In this document: one piece after another, positions 1-9,307 of the stretch | How positions within the stretch are numbered: the stretch's first letter is position 1 | Layout of the letters: the number at the start of each line of letters is the position of its first letter | Origin: Paludibacteraceae bacterium | GTDB lineage: Bacteria; Bacteroidota; Bacteroidia; Bacteroidales; Paludibacteraceae | Direction of reading: 5' to 3' | Assembly (NCBI GenBank): GCA_017417025.1 | Contig: JAFPZY010000047.1 | Span: 38,100-102,099 of the forward strand | Length of the DNA: 64,000 bases | Position numbers and translations under genes: made by a program | The notes under the pieces: generated by a model | The model's database searches: none | What the model was told of the DNA's origin: nothing | What the model saw: only the letters and a program-made list of their open reading frames with translations

Positions 1-2
1 AG

Positions 3-872
3 GCACTGCTGCACACCAGGAGCTGTTCGGTTGTCGGACTGGAGAAGAACACAGGCAAAACCGTATGCCTGAACTATATACTCCGCCACCTTCCACTTAC
101 GGCGCGTGTGGCAGTGACCTCGATAGGGATAGACGGCGAAAGCAAAGACCAGGTAACCGGCACAAAAAAGCCGGAGATAACCCTGCGCAAAGGCATGGTA
201 TTCGCCACCTCCGAAAAGCACTACCGCATGCGGCACTTAGTGTCGGAGATACTGGACGTGAGCAACGAGCGCACGGCATTAGGGCAATTAGTGACAGGGC
301 GCGTGCTGACAGAAGGCAAAGTAATGCTATCCGGACCGGGTTCGACGGCAAGCATCAGACGCTGGATGAAAGAAGCGGAGCCATACGCCGACCTCGTGAT
401 AGTGGACGGGGCATTGAGCAGAATGAGTCTGGCCTCGCCTGCAGTGAGCGAGTCGATGGTGCTGGCAACAGGCGCAGCCTACTCCGCCAACATCGACACA
501 CTGGTAAAGAAGACTGCATACGTAGTGGAACTGATAAACCTGCCAAAGGCGGATGAGGAAGAAGAGGGGGCAGAAGAGAGGATAAGCATGGACGGAGCAG
601 TGACAGACCGCGTGTTAGAAGGAATAATGAACAAAGCGGAGAACAACGGGAAGGAGCTTGTGATACAAGACTTTACGAAAGTATTTGCAGACCCGATGGT
701 GTGGCACCGCTTTACCAAGAGCCACCATGTGTATGTACGCCAACGCAGCAAGTTACTGGCCGTGACAGTAAATCCGACCGCGCCCAACGGCATGGTGCTT
801 GACTCGGACAAACTATGCGAGCGGCTGAGCGAGGCAATAAACCTGCCGGTGTACGACCTTATGAAACAATGA
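3..872 (+). CDS. kamB: Lysine 5,6-aminomutase reactivase subunit KamB (5' partial)
   Basis: The reading frame is already open at base 3 and runs without a stop to TGA at 870-872, so the true start lies upstream of the window; about 289 codons are visible. A P-loop-like GLEKNTGKT is encoded at nt 36-62, so the protein probably binds nucleotide. It sits directly upstream of a MutS-like ATPase and both lysine 5,6-aminomutase subunits, the order known for KamB and KamC, which are thought to restore the B12 enzyme after inactivation. The stop overlaps the kamC start (ATGA), indicating translational coupling. The assignment rests mainly on gene context plus the P-loop; the internal GTG at 108 is not a credible start because the frame and the P-loop lie before it. 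Confidence 0.8.
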   Translation, partial: ALLHTRSCSVVGLEKNTGKTVCLNYILRHLPLTARVAVTSIGIDGESKDQVTGTKKPEITLRKGMVFATSEKHYRMRHLVSEILDVSNERTALGQLVTGRVLTEGKVMLSGPGSTASIRRWMKEAEPYADLVIVDGALSRMSLASPAVSESMVLATGAAYSANIDTLVKKTAYVVELINLPKADEEEEGAEERISMDGAVTDRVLEGIMNKAENNGKELVIQDFTKVFADPMVWHRFTKSHHVYVRQRSKLLAVTVNPTAPNGMVLDSDKLCERLSEAINLPVYDLMKQ

Positions 873-2188
873 AACTGAAAGACATCATATCTACCCCCTG
901 CGGACTCCGCTATATGGCGGACGCACTTGACATACAGTCGGGCGTGGCGCGCCGCATGCTGATAGAGCAGGAGATGATGACAGAGGCGGAGACAATCAGC
1001 GCATACTACGACACACTGAAGCAATACAGGGACACGGTTGCACAGACAAGCAACATGATTGACGTGAAGAACCTGCAGTTCAGGCTTACAGGACTGAAGG
1101 ACCTGCACACCACCCTGCTCAATCTGGAGGCAGGGCATACGCTGGACGACATAGAGCTGTTCGAGGTGAAACACCTTGCCATGCTGACAGCAGAGACCGC
1201 CAAACAAGCAGCAGCACTGCAACTGCCCGCCGCACTGCCCGACCTTGAGGAGGTGGTAAGGCTGTTAGACCCCGAAGGACTGCGCATCGCCACGTTCTAT
1301 GTATATGAGGCCTACAGCGACAAACTGCGCAGCCTTCGCAGCGCACTGGAGAAGAATCCGACTGACGAACAGATTTTCAACCAAGTGCAGGAAGAAGAAC
1401 TGCGCATCAGGCAGCAGCTGAGCCATGAGCTCCGTCCGCATGCAGGCATGCTGCGCACGGCGCAACAGACAATGGCAGACATAGACATAATGCTGGCAAA
1501 AGCCCTGCAAGCCCACCGTCTGTCACTCTGCTTCCCGCAGACAGGGACGGAAACGACGCTGACAGAGATGTGGAATCCGGAAGTGGAAGAGGCCCTGCGC
1601 CAAAAAGGAAAGACCTACCAGCGCAACTCCATACACTTCGGCACGGAGCCGACCATACTGACAGGCTCCAACATGGGAGGAAAGACGGTGGTGCTGAAGA
1701 CCGTGGGACTATGCCAATATCTTATGCAGTCGGGCTTCGGAGTGCCGGCAGCGCAAGCAGTGATGGTGCCAAGAGAGGAGATATTCTGCTGCATGAGCGA
1801 CGGTCAGTCGGTAGCAGAAGGACTCAGTTCCTTTGCCGCCGAGATGCGTGGAATTGACAGCGTGATACGCGCCGCACGCAGCGGCAGAAACATACTTGCC
1901 CTGATAGACGAACCGGCACGCACCACCAATCCGACAGAAGGGACAGCCCTTGTGTCTGCACTGGTTGAGGTACTGAAGGGCACCGGCATAAGCGTCCTGA
2001 TAGTGACACATTATACAATTAACGCGCACGCATGCCCGTGCCTGCGCGTGCGAGGGATAGAAAACGGGGCAATGGACTATGAACTTATACCCGCCCAAGA
2101 AGGCGAAGTGCCTCACGAGGCTCTGCGGATAGCCGAGCAACTGGGCATAGACGAAGAATGGATAGAGAAAGCAAATAAACAAATCTGA
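869..2188 (+). CDS. kamC: Lysine 5,6-aminomutase reactivase ATPase KamC (MutS-like)
   Basis: This is a 439-residue ATPase related to the C-terminal ATPase part of MutS. A Walker A motif, LTGSNMGGKT, lies around residues 264-273, and a Walker B-like ALIDEPART segment around 345. The DNA mismatch-binding domains of real MutS are absent, and the N-terminal half is largely helical. The start is the ATG at 869, which overlaps the kamB stop; an in-frame codon at 815 lies inside kamB and was rejected. The gene is 3 bp upstream of kamD, so it belongs to the same operon. The inferred role, from family and context, is ATP-driven reactivation of the adenosylcobalamin-dependent lysine 5,6-aminomutase. 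Annotation pipelines often mislabel such genes as DNA mismatch repair proteins. Confidence 0.87.
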   Translation: MKLKDIISTPCGLRYMADALDIQSGVARRMLIEQEMMTEAETISAYYDTLKQYRDTVAQTSNMIDVKNLQFRLTGLKDLHTTLLNLEAGHTLDDIELFEVKHLAMLTAETAKQAAALQLPAALPDLEEVVRLLDPEGLRIATFYVYEAYSDKLRSLRSALEKNPTDEQIFNQVQEEELRIRQQLSHELRPHAGMLRTAQQTMADIDIMLAKALQAHRLSLCFPQTGTETTLTEMWNPEVEEALRQKGKTYQRNSIHFGTEPTILTGSNMGGKTVVLKTVGLCQYLMQSGFGVPAAQAVMVPREEIFCCMSDGQSVAEGLSSFAAEMRGIDSVIRAARSGRNILALIDEPARTTNPTEGTALVSALVEVLKGTGISVLIVTHYTINAHACPCLRVRGIENGAMDYELIPAQEGEVPHEALRIAEQLGIDEEWIEKANKQI

Positions 2189-2191
2189 TAT

Positions 2192-3745
2192 ATGGAAAGC
2201 AAATTAGGATTGGACTTTCAGAAAGTGGAGTATGCACGCAGCCTTGCCAAAGGCATAGCCACTGATGTACAGTCGTTTGTGGAGCAGTACACGACAGTGG
2301 CAGTGGAACGCACTCTGTGCCGTCTGATGGGCATTGACGGAGTAGATGCCAACGACGTACCGCTACCCAATGTCGTTGTGGACACACTAAAAGAAAAAGG
2401 AGTATTGAGCGAAGGCGCATTGTTCTTCATAGCCAATGCCATGATAGCCACCGGGCTCTGTCCGCAGGAAATAGCAGAGCGTCTCGGCAAAGGCGAGCTG
2501 GATATAACCAAAGTGGTGACACGCGACCAGAAACGCATAGCCGATGTACTGCAACCCGTGATAGACAGCAGCATGGAACGTATCCGCCAGCGCAGGCAGC
2601 GCCGCGAGCACTACCTGGAGACCATCGGCGAGGGTCCGAAGCCTTATCTGTATATCATAGTGGCGACAGGCAACATATACGAGGACGTGGTGCAAGCACA
2701 GGCCGGGGCAAGGCAGGGTGCAGACATAATTGCCGTAATACGCACCACGGGGCAGTCGCTGCTCGACTATGTGCCTTACGGCGCAACAACAGAAGGCTTC
2801 GGCGGCACATTCGCCACCCAGGAGAACTTCCGCATAATGCGCAAGGCGCTTGACGAAGTGGGCGAAGAACAAGGGCGCTACATCCGCCTTTGCAACTACT
2901 GCTCCGGATTGTGCATGCCTGAAATAGCCATAATGGGCGCTTTCGAGGGATTGGACGTGATGCTGAATGACGCACTTTACGGCATTCTGTTCCGCGACAT
3001 AAACATGCAGCGCACACTGGTGGACCAGTATATGTCGCGCATAATCAACGGATTTGCGGGCGTAATAATCAACACAGGCGAAGACAACTACCTGACCACA
3101 GCCGATGCCGTGGAAGCAGCCCACACAGTACTTGCCAGCGACCTCATCAACGAACAACTGGCCCTCATGGCAGGACTGAAAGAAGAGCAGATGGGACTGG
3201 GGCACGCCTTTGAGATGGACCCGATGCTTGAGAACGGGTTCCTGCTGGAACTGGCGCAGGCACAGATGACACGTGAGATATTCCCCAAAGCGACACTGAA
3301 GTACATGCCCCCCACCAAGTTTATGACAGGAAACATCTTCAGGGGGCATATACAGGACGCACTGTTCAACATGATAGGCATCTGGACGCACCAGGGCATA
3401 CAGCTTCTCGGAATGCCGACGGAGGCCATACATACGCCCTTTATGAGCGACCGCTACCTGAGCATAGAGAACGCCAAATACATCTTCAACAACATGCACA
3501 GCATAGGCGAAGAGATGGAGTTCCGCGAAGGCGGAATATGCCGCACCCGTGCAGCGGAAGTGCTCGGCAAGACCATAGACCTGCTTGAAGAACTGACCAA
3601 AGAAGGGCTGTTCACAGCTCTTGAAAAAGGCATATTCGGCGATGTAAAACGCCCGAAGACCGGCGGCAAAGGCCTGCAGGGAGTAACCCTGAAAGGCGCA
3701 AACTATCTGAACCCGTTTGTTGAACTTATGAAAGGAAAACGATAA
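2192..3745 (+). CDS. kamD: Lysine 5,6-aminomutase alpha subunit
   Basis: The 517-residue protein matches the large subunit of lysine (D-lysine) 5,6-aminomutase over its whole length, starting MESKLGLDFQ. Together with KamE it moves the terminal amino group of beta-lysine or D-lysine using adenosylcobalamin and PLP, an early step in the fermentation of lysine to acetate, butyrate and ammonia. It is separated by 3 bp from kamC and by 1 bp from kamE, so the four kam genes are almost certainly cotranscribed and translationally coupled. The length is usual for the family and no disruption is seen. Confidence 0.95.
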   Translation: MESKLGLDFQKVEYARSLAKGIATDVQSFVEQYTTVAVERTLCRLMGIDGVDANDVPLPNVVVDTLKEKGVLSEGALFFIANAMIATGLCPQEIAERLGKGELDITKVVTRDQKRIADVLQPVIDSSMERIRQRRQRREHYLETIGEGPKPYLYIIVATGNIYEDVVQAQAGARQGADIIAVIRTTGQSLLDYVPYGATTEGFGGTFATQENFRIMRKALDEVGEEQGRYIRLCNYCSGLCMPEIAIMGAFEGLDVMLNDALYGILFRDINMQRTLVDQYMSRIINGFAGVIINTGEDNYLTTADAVEAAHTVLASDLINEQLALMAGLKEEQMGLGHAFEMDPMLENGFLLELAQAQMTREIFPKATLKYMPPTKFMTGNIFRGHIQDALFNMIGIWTHQGIQLLGMPTEAIHTPFMSDRYLSIENAKYIFNNMHSIGEEMEFREGGICRTRAAEVLGKTIDLLEELTKEGLFTALEKGIFGDVKRPKTGGKGLQGVTLKGANYLNPFVELMKGKR

Positions 3746-3746
3746 T

Positions 3747-4535
3747 ATGAGCGAAGGACTGTACAGCATGGAGGCAAAGGACTTTGACAAGACTTTGGAC
3801 CTCACCAAGATAAAACCCTACGGCGACACGATGAACGACGGGAAGGTGCAACTGAGTTTCACCCTGCCCGTGCCCTGCGGCGCAGAAGCAGTGGAAGCCG
3901 CCAAGCAACTGCTGAAAAAGATGGGACTGGAAAATCCTGCAGTGGTTTACTACAAAGAGCTGACAGAAGGATTCACATTCTTCAACTGCTACGGAAGTTG
4001 CACACACACAGTCAATTATTCGTCCATATATGTTCCGAAAGTGGAATCGACCACAATGTCGATGCCGGACACCGACCAGTTTATCAGGGAACATTTCGGG
4101 CGCAAGATAGTAGTTGTGGGAGCCTCAACCGGAACAGACGCACACACAGTGGGCATTGACGCAATAATGAACATGAAAGGCTATGCAGGGCACTATGGTT
4201 TAGAGCGCTACGACATGATAGACGCATACAACCTCGGATCGCAAGTGCCCAACGAGGAATTCATAGCCCGCTGCGTCGAGCTTCATGCCGATGCGATGCT
4301 GATATCACAGACTGTGACCCAGAAAGACGTGCACATAAAAAACCTGACCAACTTCATCGAACTGATGGAGGCAGAAGGTCTTCGCGACAAGATGATCTGC
4401 TGCTGCGGAGGAGCACGCATAACCCACGAACTGGCACAGGAACTGGGCTTTGACGCAGGTTTCGGCATGAACACATACGCTGACGACGTAGCCTCGTTCA
4501 TTGTTCAGGAGATGTACAAGCGCGGAATGAAATAG
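3747..4535 (+). CDS. kamE: Lysine 5,6-aminomutase beta subunit (B12/PLP-binding)
   Basis: The 262-residue small subunit carries the cobalamin-binding DxHxxG motif as DAHTVG at residues 131-136. His133 is the predicted lower cobalt ligand. Lys144 sits where the lysine that forms the PLP aldimine is known in the characterised clostridial enzyme; both residue numbers match that enzyme exactly. The C-terminal half has the Rossmann-like B12 fold (CCCGGARI and GFDAGFG segments). The stop is followed by a 470-bp spacer with tandem repeats, so the kam transcript may end or be processed there. Confidence 0.95.
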   Translation: MSEGLYSMEAKDFDKTLDLTKIKPYGDTMNDGKVQLSFTLPVPCGAEAVEAAKQLLKKMGLENPAVVYYKELTEGFTFFNCYGSCTHTVNYSSIYVPKVESTTMSMPDTDQFIREHFGRKIVVVGASTGTDAHTVGIDAIMNMKGYAGHYGLERYDMIDAYNLGSQVPNEEFIARCVELHADAMLISQTVTQKDVHIKNLTNFIELMEAEGLRDKMICCCGGARITHELAQELGFDAGFGMNTYADDVASFIVQEMYKRGMK

Positions 4536-4569
4536 AAAATGGGTCTCACTAAGCATAACATCACCCGAG

Positions 4570-4624
4570 TCACCTACTAATCACCTACTAATCACCTACT
4601 AATCACCTACTAATCACCTACTAT
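4570..4624 (+). repeat. Tandem repeat, five 11-bp units
   Basis: Five head-to-tail copies of TCACCTACTAA follow kamE; the first four are identical and the last ends in TAT. No reading frame uses them. The period of 11 bp recurs, with different unit sequences, in at least six other gaps of this window (see findings). Confidence 0.95.
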
Positions 4625-4742
4625 AGACAGCGGAACAGTATTGTATATCAAGCGATTAGTCTCAGAAAAAGGTGTGATGTCAAATGCGCGAGCAGCCTGA
4701 ACTCCCCGCAACCTCCTGATTATAAAGAGGGAAGAGGCACAG

Positions 4743-5002
4743 TCAAACAACCCAAAACAAAAAATCAATCAACCAAAAACAAAAAACAAAACCCTAACAA
4801 AAACCAACAAAAAAACAACCCCCAAACAAAAACCCAAAAAAACGAACTCCAAACAAAAACCCAAAAAAACAAAAAAACTAACCCCAAACAAAAACAAACA
4901 AATAAACAAAAACCAAAACAAACAATAAAACCTAAACAAGAACAATAAAAAAATACAATAAAATAAAACAGACAAAAATACAATCAAACAAAACAACATA
5001 TA
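4743..5002 (+). other. G-depleted A/C-rich leader
   Basis: Over 260 bases the plus strand has only three G residues (4844, 4940, 4971) and consists of A runs broken by C and a few T. It lies immediately upstream of the CoA-transferase start at 5006. It has no ATG or GTG, so it cannot be translated on this strand, and with almost no G it cannot fold. A block beginning CCAAACAAAAACCC is repeated near 4820 and 4850. The remaining part of the 470-bp spacer (4625-4742) shows no gene or clear promoter. A C-rich, G-poor unstructured RNA of this kind could serve as a Rho loading site or an unstructured translation leader; that is inference. Confidence 0.85.
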
Positions 5003-5005
5003 GTT

Positions 5006-5662
5006 ATGGAAAAAGAACAAATCAGAGAAGTGATTGCAAGCCGTGCAGCCCGCGAGTTGCATGACGGCGACGTAGTAAACCTCGGAATCGGTCTGCCGAC
5101 CATGATTCCGAACTATCTGCCGGCAGGTATAACAGTTACTCTTCAGACAGAGAACGGTGCGATGGGTCTCGGTCCGACACCGGAAGCCGGCAAAGAGGAC
5201 AAGAACCTTGTGAACGCAGGCGGCGGCAATATCACTCTTGTTCCCGGAGCCAGCACCTTTGACAGCGCGACGAGTTTCGCAATCATCCGCGGCGGCCATG
5301 TGGACGTGTCGGTGCTCGGAGCACTGCAGGTGGACGAGAAAGGGAACCTGGCCAACTGGATCATACCAGGCAAGATAGCCCCTGGCATGGGCGGTGCGAT
5401 GGACCTTGTGGTTGGTGCAAAACGCGTGATAATAGCAATGGAGCACACTCAGAAAGGCGCGCCCAAGATTCTGAAAGAGTGCACTTTGCCTCTGACCGCA
5501 GCCGGACAGGTGAATATGATTATCACCGAGATGGGTGTCATCAACGTTACACCGGAAGGCTTAGTGCTTGTGGAGAAACACCCAGACTTCACAGTTGAAG
5601 AGATTCAGGCAGCGACCGAGGCCAAACTCATCATATCGCCGGACCTGAAAACGATGTTGTAA
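5006..5662 (+). CDS. atoA: 3-oxoacid (butyrate-acetoacetate) CoA-transferase subunit B
   Basis: The 218-residue protein matches the beta subunit of family I CoA-transferases. The N-terminal GIGLPT segment (residues 28-33) and the TENGAMGLGP segment supply the catalytic glutamate (Glu49), which forms the enzyme-CoA thioester. In lysine fermentation this enzyme exchanges CoA between butyryl-CoA and acetoacetate. It heads the second operon of the pathway. The partner alpha subunit is not in the window and is presumably encoded upstream with the earlier kam genes. Substrate choice cannot be read from sequence; the pathway role is from context. Confidence 0.88.
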   Translation: MEKEQIREVIASRAARELHDGDVVNLGIGLPTMIPNYLPAGITVTLQTENGAMGLGPTPEAGKEDKNLVNAGGGNITLVPGASTFDSATSFAIIRGGHVDVSVLGALQVDEKGNLANWIIPGKIAPGMGGAMDLVVGAKRVIIAMEHTQKGAPKILKECTLPLTAAGQVNMIITEMGVINVTPEGLVLVEKHPDFTVEEIQAATEAKLIISPDLKTML

Positions 5663-5690
5663 TCAGGAAGCCGAGAGCTGCAAGTTGACT

Positions 5691-6473
5691 ATGAGTTATC
5701 AATATCTGAAAACAGAGCTACGCGACAACGGCGTGGCAATACTCACGCTGTCCGCGCCCAAGTCTCTCAATGCTCTGAACTCCGGCATGATAGCCGAGCT
5801 GGACGACTATCTGACGCAGATAGACACGGAGCAAGTGCGCGTGCTTGTCATTACCGGCGACGGCGACCGCTCGTTTGTAGCCGGCGCAGACATAAGCGAG
5901 ATGGCCAACAAGAACGAAGCAGAAGGCCTGGTTTTCGGTCAAAAAGGCGCAGAGGCATTCCGCAAACTGGAGGACCTCCCCATCCCGACGATAGCAGCCA
6001 TCAACGGCTTTGCACTTGGCGGAGGTTGCGAGATTGCGATGGCCTGCGACATCCGCTACGCCTCAAAAAATGCGAAGTTCGGGCAACCCGAAGTGGGGTT
6101 AGGCATTATCCCCGGCTTTTCAGGCACCTACCGCCTGCCCAAACTTGTAGGTCAAGGCATGGCGAAAGAGCTGATATACAGCGGCAAGACCATCAGGTCA
6201 GACGAAGCTTTGCGCATCGGTCTGGTGAATGCGGTGTATGAGCAGGAGCAGCTGATGCCCGCAGTGCTGACACTCGCCGAGCAGATACGGAGAAACGCTC
6301 CCATCGCCGTGCGTTATGCCAAAGAGTGCATCAACCGCAACTACGACATGGACCGCGCCGACGGACTGGCTATAGAGAACGAACTCTTTGCACGCTGCTT
6401 TGCAACAGAGGACCAGAAAAACGGTATGGCGGCTTTCCTCAACAAAAAGGAAGCCACATTCAAAGGCAAATAA
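5691..6473 (+). CDS. crt: 3-hydroxybutyryl-CoA dehydratase (crotonase)
   Basis: The 260-residue enoyl-CoA hydratase/crotonase-family protein has the oxyanion-hole segment AGADISEM (about 64-71). Both catalytic glutamates are present, in GGGCE and in the QPEVGLGIIPG segment. It should dehydrate 3-hydroxybutyryl-CoA to crotonyl-CoA. ATG at 5691 is preferred over an in-frame TTG two codons upstream. It lies 28 bp after atoA and 21 bp before hbd, within the butyrate operon. Confidence 0.93.
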   Translation: MSYQYLKTELRDNGVAILTLSAPKSLNALNSGMIAELDDYLTQIDTEQVRVLVITGDGDRSFVAGADISEMANKNEAEGLVFGQKGAEAFRKLEDLPIPTIAAINGFALGGGCEIAMACDIRYASKNAKFGQPEVGLGIIPGFSGTYRLPKLVGQGMAKELIYSGKTIRSDEALRIGLVNAVYEQEQLMPAVLTLAEQIRRNAPIAVRYAKECINRNYDMDRADGLAIENELFARCFATEDQKNGMAAFLNKKEATFKGK

Positions 6474-6494
6474 AAAACACAAAAAATAAGAATT

Positions 6495-7331
6495 ATGAAG
6501 ATCTATGTAATCGGGACAGGCACAATGGCGAAAGGCATAATAAAGGCCTTTGCGCAGAAGATGCCTGTAGTCATGAAAAGCCGCACGCAGGCAAGTTTGG
6601 ACAAGGCAATGGCCTCAATAGAAAAAGGTTACATGAAGCTGGTGGAGAAAGGCAAGATGACCGAAGAGGCAGTCCGCGCCATTCTCGCCAACATCACCAC
6701 CACCACCGACTATGCAGCTTTTGCAGACGCAGACCTCGTAATAGAGGCCGCAGTGGAGGACATGGAACTGAAGAAAGCCGTTTTCCGCGAGCTTGACACT
6801 ATCTGCAAGCCGTCAGCCATCTTCGCGACCAACTCTTCCTCTCTGTCAATCACCGAGATAGCTGCAGCCACCTCCCGTCCGGCACAGTTCATCGGCTGCC
6901 ACTTCTTCAATCCCGCCGACAGGATGGCTCTGGTGGAAGTGATAAACGGGCAACTGACATCAGAAGAAGTAACGAAGACCATCACCGACCTCTGCACGTC
7001 CATCGGCAAAACACCTGTGCCTGTGAAAGAAGCCCCCGGCTTTGTTGTAAACCGCATCCTCATCCCGATGATAAACGAGGCGGTGGGCATACTGGCAGAC
7101 GGCATAGCCTCCGCCGAGGACATCGACAAGTGCATGCAACTCGGAGCGAACCACCCGATGGGCCCTCTTGCCCTTGCCGACCTCATCGGCAACGATGTGA
7201 ACCTCGCCATAATGGAAGTGCTCTACAAAGAGTTCGGCGACCCCAAATACCGTCCCCACCCGCTGCTGCGCAAAATGGTTCGCGCAGGCCTCCTCGGCAG
7301 GAAAACCGGTGAAGGATTTTACAAGTATTAA
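6495..7331 (+). CDS. hbd: 3-hydroxybutyryl-CoA dehydrogenase
   Basis: The 278-residue enzyme has an N-terminal NAD(P)-binding Rossmann start, [11 protein letters not shown]; an alanine (GTMA) stands where most homologues have the third glycine. It also has the catalytic [11 protein letters not shown] segment, with the His of the His-Glu dyad, and a C-terminal helical 3HCDH domain with [14 protein letters not shown]. It reduces acetoacetyl-CoA to 3-hydroxybutyryl-CoA ahead of the crotonase. The length is typical for the bacterial single-function enzyme. It lies between crt and the acyl-CoA dehydrogenase in the same direction. Confidence 0.93.
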   Translation: MKIYVIGTGTMAKGIIKAFAQKMPVVMKSRTQASLDKAMASIEKGYMKLVEKGKMTEEAVRAILANITTTTDYAAFADADLVIEAAVEDMELKKAVFRELDTICKPSAIFATNSSSLSITEIAAATSRPAQFIGCHFFNPADRMALVEVINGQLTSEEVTKTITDLCTSIGKTPVPVKEAPGFVVNRILIPMINEAVGILADGIASAEDIDKCMQLGANHPMGPLALADLIGNDVNLAIMEVLYKEFGDPKYRPHPLLRKMVRAGLLGRKTGEGFYKY

Positions 7332-7375
7332 TCAAATTGAAAGACAATACTTTCGCCCTATAAAAAACAAAGAAT

Positions 7376-8515
7376 ATGGATTTCAGTTATTCAAACACAG
7401 AAGAGTTGTTCCTGCAGATGATCCGGTCGTTTGCGGAGAACGAAGTAAAGCCATTGGCAGCCGAAGTGGACGAGAAAGAGATGTTCCCCGAGGAGACTGT
7501 CCGCAAGATGGCCAAACTGGGATTGATGGGCATCCCTGTCCCCAAACAATACGGCGGTGCAGGCGGCACAGTGCAGATGTACATAATGGCTGTTGAGGAG
7601 TTGAGCCGCGTATGCGCCACCACCGGCGTAGTGCTCTCCGCCCACACCTCACTCTGCATGTCTCCCATCCTGGAACACGGGACCGAAGAACAGAAGATGA
7701 AATATCTGCCGAAACTCGCCTCCGGCGAATGGCTCGGCGCTTTCGGTCTGACAGAGCCTAATGCAGGGACAGACGCAGCAATGCAGCAGACGACGGCAGT
7801 GGACGCAGGCGACAAGTGGATATTGAACGGCACCAAGATTTTCATTACCAACGCCGCCAACGCCAATGTGTTCGTCGTAATGGCGATGACAGACAAGTCG
7901 AAAGGAGTGAAAGGCATATCCGCCTTTATAGTTGAACGCGGGTTCAAAGGCTTCTCTATCGGCAAAAAAGAACTGAAGATGGGTATCCGCGGCTCTGCCA
8001 CTTGCGAGTTGATTTTCGAGAACTGCGAAGTGCCCAAAGAGAATCTGCTCGGGCAACCCGGCGAAGGCTTCAAGATTGCGATGAAGACCCTTGACGGCGG
8101 ACGTATAGGAATTGCATCACAGGCACTTGGCATTGCACAAGGCGCTATGGACGAGACAGTTAAATACACCAAAGAGCGCAAACAGTTCGGCAAATCGATA
8201 GCCCAATTCCAGAACACACAGTTCAAGATGGCCGACCTGAAGACCAAAGTGGAGGCAGCCCGTCTGCTGGTTCGCAGCGCAGCCTGGAAAAAAGACATGG
8301 GTCTGCCCTATTCAGTGGACGCAGCCATGGCCAAACTCTATGCAGCAGAAACAGCGATGGAGGTGACAACAAAGGCAGTTCAGTTCCACGGCGGCTACGG
8401 CTACACACGCGAGTATCCCGTTGAGCGCATGATGCGCGATGCAAAGATTACAGAAATCTACGAAGGCACTTCCGAAGTGCAGCGTATGGTTATTGCCGGC
8501 AAACTTTTCAAATAA
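7376..8515 (+). CDS. bcd: Butyryl-CoA dehydrogenase (short-chain acyl-CoA dehydrogenase)
   Basis: The 379-residue FAD enzyme has all three acyl-CoA dehydrogenase domains. The FAD/substrate segment FGLTEPNAGTD is near residue 123. The C-terminal YEGTSEVQRM places the catalytic base at about Glu363. It reduces crotonyl-CoA to butyryl-CoA, with electrons handled by the EtfBA pair encoded 12 bp downstream. Such a Bcd-Etf trio in a butyrate operon can be electron-bifurcating (NADH to crotonyl-CoA plus ferredoxin), but the sequence alone does not prove this. The stop codon abuts the etfB Shine-Dalgarno sequence. Confidence 0.93.
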   Translation: MDFSYSNTEELFLQMIRSFAENEVKPLAAEVDEKEMFPEETVRKMAKLGLMGIPVPKQYGGAGGTVQMYIMAVEELSRVCATTGVVLSAHTSLCMSPILEHGTEEQKMKYLPKLASGEWLGAFGLTEPNAGTDAAMQQTTAVDAGDKWILNGTKIFITNAANANVFVVMAMTDKSKGVKGISAFIVERGFKGFSIGKKELKMGIRGSATCELIFENCEVPKENLLGQPGEGFKIAMKTLDGGRIGIASQALGIAQGAMDETVKYTKERKQFGKSIAQFQNTQFKMADLKTKVEAARLLVRSAAWKKDMGLPYSVDAAMAKLYAAETAMEVTTKAVQFHGGYGYTREYPVERMMRDAKITEIYEGTSEVQRMVIAGKLFK

Positions 8516-8520
8516 GGAGG
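8514..8520 (+). promoter_or_regulatory. Strong Shine-Dalgarno of etfB
   Basis: AAGGAGG lies 7 bases before the etfB ATG, at the end of bcd. A perfect anti-SD match is unusual here: most starts in this window have no SD, as is normal for this phylum. Confidence 0.8.
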
Positions 8521-8527
8521 ACATATT

Positions 8528-9307
8528 ATGAATATTATAGTTTGTGTAAAACAAGTTCCCGACACCACCGAGATAAAGATAGACCCTGTAAAAGGAACCC
8601 TCATCCGCGACGGTGTCCCCTCAATTATGAACCCCGATGACAAAGGAGGTCTTGAGCTGGCTCTCCGCATGAAGGAGACAGAAGGAGCCACAGTAACAGT
8701 CGTTTCCATGGGTCCCCCACAGGCCGACCGCATGCTTCGCGAGGCTCTTGCCATGGGTGCCGACCGTGCCATTCTGCTCAGCGACCGCCGCTTTGCCGGC
8801 GCTGACACCCTCGCCACATCATACGCCCTGGCAGGGTGCATACGCACACTTGACTACGACCTGATTATCGCCGGCCGCCAGGCCATAGACGGCGACACCG
8901 CGCAGGTGGCTCCGGAAATGGCCCAACACCTTGACCTGCCGCAGGTTTCATACGTCATTGACGCAAAAAAGACCGACAAAGGGTTCATCGTCAAGAAAGA
9001 GAACGAAGATTGTGTACAGACTCTGGAAGTGGAAGGCAAGTGCGTGCTCACAGTGTTGGCTTCAGCCTTCAAAGCACGCTACATGACCGTAGCCGGCATA
9101 ATAGACGCTTACAACCGCGAAGTGGAAGTCTGGTCTGCCGACCAGATTGACGTGGAAGAGAGCAAACTCGGACTAAAAGGCTCGCCGACCAAGGTGCACA
9201 AATCATTCCCGAAATCGCTGAAAGAACCCGGCGAGGTGTTCGAACTGAGCGAAGAAGAGGCAGTTGAGCTCATCGTAAGCCGCTTGAAAGAGAAACACAT
9301 AATCTAA
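8528..9307 (+). CDS. etfB: Electron transfer flavoprotein subunit beta
   Basis: The 259-residue EtfB starts MNIIVCVKQVPDT and has the AMGADRAILL, AGRQAIDGDT and APEMAQHL segments typical of the family. With EtfA it forms the flavoprotein that exchanges electrons with butyryl-CoA dehydrogenase. It lies 12 bp after bcd and 12 bp before etfA, each gap holding a strong SD. The length fits the EtfB type found beside butyryl-CoA dehydrogenases of fermenters. Confidence 0.95.
   Translation: MNIIVCVKQVPDTTEIKIDPVKGTLIRDGVPSIMNPDDKGGLELALRMKETEGATVTVVSMGPPQADRMLREALAMGADRAILLSDRRFAGADTLATSYALAGCIRTLDYDLIIAGRQAIDGDTAQVAPEMAQHLDLPQVSYVIDAKKTDKGFIVKKENEDCVQTLEVEGKCVLTVLASAFKARYMTVAGIIDAYNREVEVWSADQIDVEESKLGLKGSPTKVHKSFPKSLKEPGEVFELSEEEAVELIVSRLKEKHII

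Noticed and set aside
869-2188. Calling the MutS-like gene a DNA mismatch repair protein
   Set aside because: It lacks the mismatch-recognition and clamp domains and is embedded in the lysine 5,6-aminomutase operon, so the KamC assignment fits better.
4765-4983. Minus-strand frame of about 70 codons rich in Phe, Leu, Val and Cys across the G-depleted leader
   Set aside because: It is the complement of an A/C-only stretch; the product is a hydrophobic low-complexity string with no start context and it ends inside the spacer.
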